DNA of 18,695 nt. It comes from UMGS1851 sp900555605. GTDB lineage: Bacteria; Bacillota; Clostridia; UBA1212; UBA1255. A program made the position numbers and the translations under genes. Each line of letters starts with the position of its first letter. Position 1 is the first letter of the stretch. This document shows, one piece after another, positions 14,563-18,695 of the stretch. Location: assembly GCA_902472555.1 (NCBI GenBank), contig CABROF010000042.1, forward strand, positions 1 through 18,695, in the 5' to 3' direction. The notes under the pieces were generated by a model, which was not told the DNA's origin, did not search any database, and saw nothing but the letters and a program-made list of their open reading frames with translations.

Positions 14563-15456
14563 ATGAGCAGATACAACATTTCACTGGACAGCTATAAAAT
14601 TTTTTGTACCGTGGCGCGCTGCGGCAATATCACAAAGGCCGCGGAGGCCCTCTATCTCACACAGCCCTCTGTCAGCATGGCCATTACAAAGCTGGAGCAT
14701 AAGCTGAACTGCAGGCTGTTTACCCGCTCTATAAAAGGTGTGGATTTAACGCGGGAGGGCCGCGTCCTGTATTCCTATTTAGAGCAGGCGCTGAACCTCA
14801 TTGAAATGGGAGAACAGAAATATTACGACATGCAGCACATGAAGGCCGGCGAAATCATTATCGGCGCCAGCGACACCCTGTCCAGCGGTTATCTGCTCCC
14901 CTATCTCAAAACATTTTACGAGCGCTATCCGGAAATCGTGCTGAAGGTAACCAACCGCACCACAGCGGAAACCATCGCTCTGCTGAAAAAGGGCGCTATT
15001 GATTTCGGCTTTGTCAATCTCCCCATCACGCCGGAGGACAATATTGAAATCATCGAATGCATGGAAATTCACGACTGCCTCGTGGGCGGCCCCCGCTTTG
15101 CGCCGCTGGCCGGGCAGGGCCTTACCCTGCCCGCTCTCGCGCAGTACCCTCTGGTTCTGCTGGAAACCGCCAGCAATACGCGCCTGTTTCTCAACGCGTA
15201 CGCAAAGGAGCATAACGTAAAGCTGAACCCGATTATTGAGCTGGGCAGCAGCGAGCTATTGCTGCAATTTGCCGAAATCAATATCGGGCTCACCTTTGTG
15301 GTCAAAGAATTTGCCGCCGCGCGGCTGGACAACCGGCATCTGTTTGAAATCCCCCTCACGCCGCAGATCCCGTCCCGCAGCATTGGGCTGATCAAGCTGC
15401 GGAACATCCCCTTTTCCCATGCTGCCACACAGTTTATCGCGCTGCTGGGGGTGTAG
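14563..15456 (+). CDS. LysR-family transcriptional regulator
   Basis: 297 aa from the ATG at 14563, which has AGGAG 8 bases upstream (14550-14554); an in-frame GTG at 14554 overlaps that site and is unlikely. The N-terminal winged helix is clear: SYKIFCTVARCGNITKAAE, then LYLTQPSVSMAITKLE, LFTRS and G..LY (about residues 9-65). The remainder is a periplasmic-binding-protein-like effector domain (GASDTLSSGYLLPYL, FGFVNLPI). Length is normal for the family. The gene is divergent from the polysaccharide deacetylase with overlapping promoters, the usual arrangement for a LysR regulator and its target, and self-regulation is likely. The inducer cannot be deduced. Confidence 0.93.
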   Translation: MSRYNISLDSYKIFCTVARCGNITKAAEALYLTQPSVSMAITKLEHKLNCRLFTRSIKGVDLTREGRVLYSYLEQALNLIEMGEQKYYDMQHMKAGEIIIGASDTLSSGYLLPYLKTFYERYPEIVLKVTNRTTAETIALLKKGAIDFGFVNLPITPEDNIEIIECMEIHDCLVGGPRFAPLAGQGLTLPALAQYPLVLLETASNTRLFLNAYAKEHNVKLNPIIELGSSELLLQFAEINIGLTFVVKEFAAARLDNRHLFEIPLTPQIPSRSIGLIKLRNIPFSHAATQFIALLGV

Positions 15457-15617
15457 GAGAAAGGGCTTAGCCCTCGTTGTCAATTCTAACTGTGTTAATG
15501 GGGTAGCATCCCCATGATTGTGAAGAACATGCGGACAGCACCACCATATTCGCAACGGTTTTTTTAGAGATCGTCTCTATCCGCGGCGGCTTCCAATATA
15601 TAATAGATTTTTTTGAT
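15457..15617. other. Convergent intergenic region with small hairpins
   Basis: AGGGC-TTA-GCCCT (about 15462-15474) lies just after the LysR stop, then ATGGGG-N6-CCCCAT (15498-15515) and TAGAGA...TCTCTA (about 15565-15579). None has a proper T-run, so they are only weak terminator candidates for the two converging genes. Confidence 0.35.
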
Positions 15618-16724
15618 TTACGCATTTCTTTCATACCGTTTTTCCTCTTCTTGTTGCTTTAATTGAACCTCTCGGCCAAACCGTTCCATTCGATAAGCGG
15701 CCAAATTGACCGCTGCTTTATCTAATTCACATTCACCCCAATTTTTTCTTAAATAGCCCTCCTTCTTAAAAATGCCGATCTGATACTCAATATTATTGGG
15801 GCTGCGGTTCAGCCGGCGTGCTAATTCGGACACCCCAATCTTTGGGTTATAATAAAGCAGCTTAAGAATTTCGCAGCGCAGCGGATCTCCAAAAGGCATT
15901 AAAGTATGATACCAATCATTAGCGCTTTCTATTTTCTTACTCGTAAATTTATCATAAATATAGCCTATGCAAATAGAGCAAACCCGGCTATTCTGTATAT
16001 AAGTCATAGTATAGATATTAAATACACTGGATGAGATAATATACCGCTCTATCGAAGAAAACCCTTTACTTTTCCACCTCTTATTATCCAGCAGTTTTTT
16101 TGCGTCATCTCCGATTCTTTCCCGCACGTCCTGCTCTATCAAACCCCGGTATGGTTTTAAATAATGATCAAATTCAATCATCATGCGCTTATGGACCTCT
16201 TTTAAAAGCACCGTCAGCTCCTCCGCAATATGCTCCCGATGTCTATAAAGATCTATGATCGCTTCCTTGGCGTCCTGACTTAGGTGCAGACCATATACAT
16301 ACTTCTGCATCAATACCTCGTTTTCCAAAAGATGATCATAAAACTGCGGCGTAAAATGGTTATAGTGATCCATGTTATCCAGTATAAAATAAAAAAGATA
16401 ATACGAAGAATAGCGGTTGATATAATTGATAATATCCCCGATCTGAATCTCCTGTTCGTTAAAAAATGCACTGATCAGATGATTAATATTCAATCGATCC
16501 TGCGAAGGAATTTTCATAAAAAAAACACGCAGATGGTTATGGTTGGCATGGATATACTTATATAACCTGCGGTAGCTCTTTTCCACTCTGGGCTCGATCT
16601 CGCCCATATTTTTCATTTTATAATATTCGGATATGGAATCAGTAAAGGTTGAATAATATAAAACAGTAGTTAAGTCTCTGATATATCCATGGTCAGGACT
16701 GTATACGACTTTCACATTGTCCAT
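15618..16724 (-). CDS. Large winged-helix (ArsR-like) transcriptional regulator, 368 aa
   Basis: The last part is a winged helix of ArsR/HTH type: PFGDPLRCEILKLLYYNP, then KIGVSELARRLNRSPNNIE and IFKKEGYLR (about residues 275-330), the typical recognition helix and wing of regulators that answer to effector binding. The first 270 residues are helical, rich in aromatic and charged residues, and match no domain I recognise. A C-terminal basic coiled tail (VQLKQQEEEKRYERN) follows. AGAGG stands 10 bases before the ATG. The neighbouring upstream gene (16871-17986) has the same size and layout on the same strand, 146 bases away, without a convincing promoter between them, so both are probably transcribed together. 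The target genes are not visible. Confidence 0.8.
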   Translation of the reverse strand: MDNVKVVYSPDHGYIRDLTTVLYYSTFTDSISEYYKMKNMGEIEPRVEKSYRRLYKYIHANHNHLRVFFMKIPSQDRLNINHLISAFFNEQEIQIGDIINYINRYSSYYLFYFILDNMDHYNHFTPQFYDHLLENEVLMQKYVYGLHLSQDAKEAIIDLYRHREHIAEELTVLLKEVHKRMMIEFDHYLKPYRGLIEQDVRERIGDDAKKLLDNKRWKSKGFSSIERYIISSSVFNIYTMTYIQNSRVCSICIGYIYDKFTSKKIESANDWYHTLMPFGDPLRCEILKLLYYNPKIGVSELARRLNRSPNNIEYQIGIFKKEGYLRKNWGECELDKAAVNLAAYRMERFGREVQLKQQEEEKRYERNA

Positions 16725-16870
16725 AATGGTGATACCTCTTGTTCAATTGTAGTAGTGGGATGAAAGAAAAATAAATGAATACACTTTACCACTTCGTATG
16801 GCAGGCACATCCATGAAATGAACAGGCGGAAATCAGGACCAGTTCTTCCAGTTCATCTTGACAAAAGGTT

Positions 16871-17986
16871 TCAATCTTTGGGGAGGTCCATAAAGACATA
16901 CCTTTTCACCTCCCGTTCCAATGCTCTTTGCAAATTATGTAACAGGTTTTTTGCCTCACAGGCGTATCTATTTCTGATAGAAAAGTATAACTGGTTTCCT
17001 ATTTTTTCTACAGTAATAGGTTGTGTTTGAACTAAAATATTTAGATACTCAGAAACAGTAAATCTGGATATACCAAGAATTTCACTTAAGTCTGTTTCCG
17101 TGACCTGCCTCTTCAAAAGTATTTGAACAATTTTGATACAGTCCTGTGTCAGTAACCCCCGTTTTATAATTGCATGATATAATTTTGTAAGTTCCTGCGT
17201 CAACTGTTTGCTGTACTCTACTCCAAGAATAATTGCAGCATGTGAATGAAGATAATCTTTAAAACTAATCCAAGTAGGTCTTGCCAAACATAACATATAA
17301 AGAATTGACTTACGTTTCAGCGAATAACTGTCAATCGGCAACTTTTCCCGTTGATCAATAAAATAAATTCCTTCTGAATGAATGGTCTTGATCAGGCTTT
17401 TGCGCGCCGCCTGCAGTTGGTCCTGATTTCTTCGATAAATCGCGGCCAGTCTGCCGTAAAGCTGCCAGACGAATTCATATAATTTCCGAATCGTGCGCCG
17501 GGGATTGGCAACCGCGCTGTAGATTCCGTATTTTACGCTGCCGGGCAGATCGGATTCCTGCAAAATTCCATACAAAACACCGTTGGAGAGATCGGTTACC
17601 CGGGACATCTCTTCCTCGCTGCGCTTGGGTTTCAGAATCGTAAAAAAGTGTTTGAGTAATTCGCCGGTAAAATAATCGCTGTCCAATGTCTCGAGCTTCT
17701 GCAGCAGCTCGTCAATGTCTCTGCTGCTGATTATGACATTGCCTATCAAGACCTGTAAAAATCGAACCTTCTCTTGATTGATATAAAGCAGTGGCGCCAA
17801 ATCGTCTGCGTAATCCAGAAATAATCCCGTGAATTGCCGGAATAAAAAGGGATTTACGTTTCGGTGTTGTATTTCGTTTCCAGTGTCATCTTTTCCTTTG
17901 CCGATGGTATAATGTGTTTCGGATACTACCTCAAGCAAGTCATACATCATACTTACTTTGTCACTTGCTATGTACTGCTCAATCAT
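16871..17986 (-). CDS. Large winged-helix (ArsR-like) transcriptional regulator, 371 aa
   Basis: The layout matches the 368-aa neighbour: a long helical N-terminal region (about 1-270, with YDLLEVVSETHY near the start and INQEKVRFLQVLIGN in the middle), then a winged helix VTETDLSEILGISRFTVSEY with NILVQTQPITVEKIGNQLYFS (about 285-335), and a basic helical C-terminus. Direct sequence identity between the two is low, so they are at most distant paralogues. GGAG stands 10 bases before the ATG, and a strong promoter is at 18142-18170, giving a leader of about 150 bases. The helical N-terminal region probably senses a ligand or forms a dimer; this is inference. No target gene is in the window. 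Confidence 0.8.
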   Translation of the reverse strand: MIEQYIASDKVSMMYDLLEVVSETHYTIGKGKDDTGNEIQHRNVNPFLFRQFTGLFLDYADDLAPLLYINQEKVRFLQVLIGNVIISSRDIDELLQKLETLDSDYFTGELLKHFFTILKPKRSEEEMSRVTDLSNGVLYGILQESDLPGSVKYGIYSAVANPRRTIRKLYEFVWQLYGRLAAIYRRNQDQLQAARKSLIKTIHSEGIYFIDQREKLPIDSYSLKRKSILYMLCLARPTWISFKDYLHSHAAIILGVEYSKQLTQELTKLYHAIIKRGLLTQDCIKIVQILLKRQVTETDLSEILGISRFTVSEYLNILVQTQPITVEKIGNQLYFSIRNRYACEAKNLLHNLQRALEREVKRYVFMDLPKD

Positions 17987-18121
17987 TTTATCTTGACTCC
18001 TTATGCTGCTGATTTTGACCTTTTACATTTTTGCTTTTGTAGTTTCCGCATTTCATTCTTGTGTTTTTTGTCTTTTCTTCTAAAGCAGCAAAAATTCCTC
18101 TATGGTTTCTGCCGGCTTGTC

Positions 18122-18170
18122 TCCTCCGGAGGACTGGAGGCATCCTATCAGATGTACCAATCCTTGTCAA
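18122..18170 (-). promoter_or_regulatory. Strong promoter with a palindrome at the start site, for the two regulator genes
   Basis: On the minus strand TTGACA (18165-18170) is followed after 17 bases by TAGGAT (18142-18147). A perfect 12-base palindrome TCCTCCGGAGGA (18122-18133) covers the expected transcription start, a position where a bound repressor would block initiation; autoregulation by the encoded regulators is a reasonable guess. Confidence 0.75.
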
Positions 18171-18658
18171 TTCGATTTTTTGCAGTTTTACTTTTTAATT
18201 TGAAATTTTTTTCCAATAAGAATTTTGGTAGTCTAAATTTTATTTATTTTATCATGTTTTATTGTATCTACAGCCAGGCATATCTTTTATATTCTATCTA
18301 AAAATTTCAAAAAATATCGTGGGTTTTTCCGTATAAAAATCTCATTATAAGGCAAAAATTTTTTTCATATCGCTCTTTTCCTGTAAGGCTTTCTGTGTTG
18401 ACATTCAAATGAGAAATTCAAAAAATCCTTTATTTTTAGGCATTTTTTTAATAATCATTTTTGTTCTTATTGAATCGTAACTTATGAAATAAATTGTATA
18501 TTATATGCGATATTTATAAAACTTAACGTTTTCGCCAGTATTCAGAAGCCTTTTTATTCTTTTTTATTCCTTATCATACAGTATCTGGATTATAAATTTT
18601 GTTCTTTTTTACATGATTTTTCCAGCTTCTGTAGTCGGCACAGCGTCTGCTTTTCATC
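18171..18658. other. AT-rich region without genes
   Basis: About 490 bases, very rich in A and T runs, with no coding frame of protein-like content. A TTGACA near 18398 has no suitable -10 partner. The composition contrasts with the neighbouring genes. Confidence 0.5.
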
Positions 18659-18659
18659 T

Positions 18660-18690
18660 CCGCGGCCGCCGAAAAAAAATCGCGCCGCGG
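18660..18690. terminator. GC-rich hairpin at the right edge
   Basis: CCGCGGC (18660-18666) pairs with GCCGCGG (18684-18690), with a further CG/CG pair inside and a loop of eight A and one T. It is followed by CCTTT at the edge. It could be the terminator of a gene outside the window. Confidence 0.4.
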
Positions 18691-18695
18691 CCTTT

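Noticed and set aside
17988..18056. Short reading frame in the leader of the 371-aa regulator, ending one base before its ATG
   Set aside because: The internal ATG near 18056 has no ribosome binding site, and the longer version begins upstream of the transcription start. A leader peptide is possible but not supported.
18403..18416. TTCAAATGAGAAAT shared with the leader of the left-edge gene (minus strand, about 472-485)
   Set aside because: Fourteen AT-rich bases without extended flanking similarity can be chance in this composition.

Overview
The window looks like part of a chromosome of a gut-type Gram-positive anaerobe (Bacillota, probably Clostridia). The support is several sigma-A-like promoters with 17-base spacers, strong purine-rich ribosome binding sites, a surface protein with a sortase-type C-terminal tail and repeats of the Listeria/Bacteroides kind, a lipobox lipoprotein, an IS30 relic of Firmicutes type and an ATPase of the ATPase_2/DUF234 family. 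No rRNA, tRNA or CRISPR array was seen, and the species cannot be named from the sequence.

Left part (1-11.7 kb), all genes on the minus strand: a secreted and surface locus. Transcription order from the right is: a 1210-aa secreted multidomain protein (DNRLRE, Ig-like and ricin-type lectin modules with a C-terminal HExxH protease-like domain); 17 bases later a 284-aa lipoprotein; then, after about 800 bases of non-coding DNA, a 1663-aa cell-wall-type adhesin; and at the left edge the first 148 codons of a second exported protein whose N-terminal region is clearly paralogous to that of the 1210-aa protein. Both paralogues have a near-consensus promoter followed by an unusually long leader (roughly 200-260 bases) with hairpins.

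Middle part (11.7-15.5 kb): a decayed IS30-family transposase, a stand-alone STAND-type ATPase with a PD-(D/E)xK-like C-terminal domain, and a divergent pair made of a NodB-type polysaccharide deacetylase and a LysR regulator with overlapping -35 elements.

Right part (15.5-18.7 kb), minus strand: two adjacent genes for large (about 370 aa) proteins with C-terminal winged helices, probably transcribed from one strong promoter at 18142-18170, followed to the right by about 500 bases of very AT-rich DNA and a GC-rich hairpin at the edge.

The most interesting points are the exported paralogues with shared N-termini and long structured leaders, the protease/lipoprotein pair, the surface protein whose sorting signal has Arg where Gly is expected, and the intergenic region at 6.5-6.8 kb with two operator-like palindromes 42 bases apart and expression signals but no recognisable gene.
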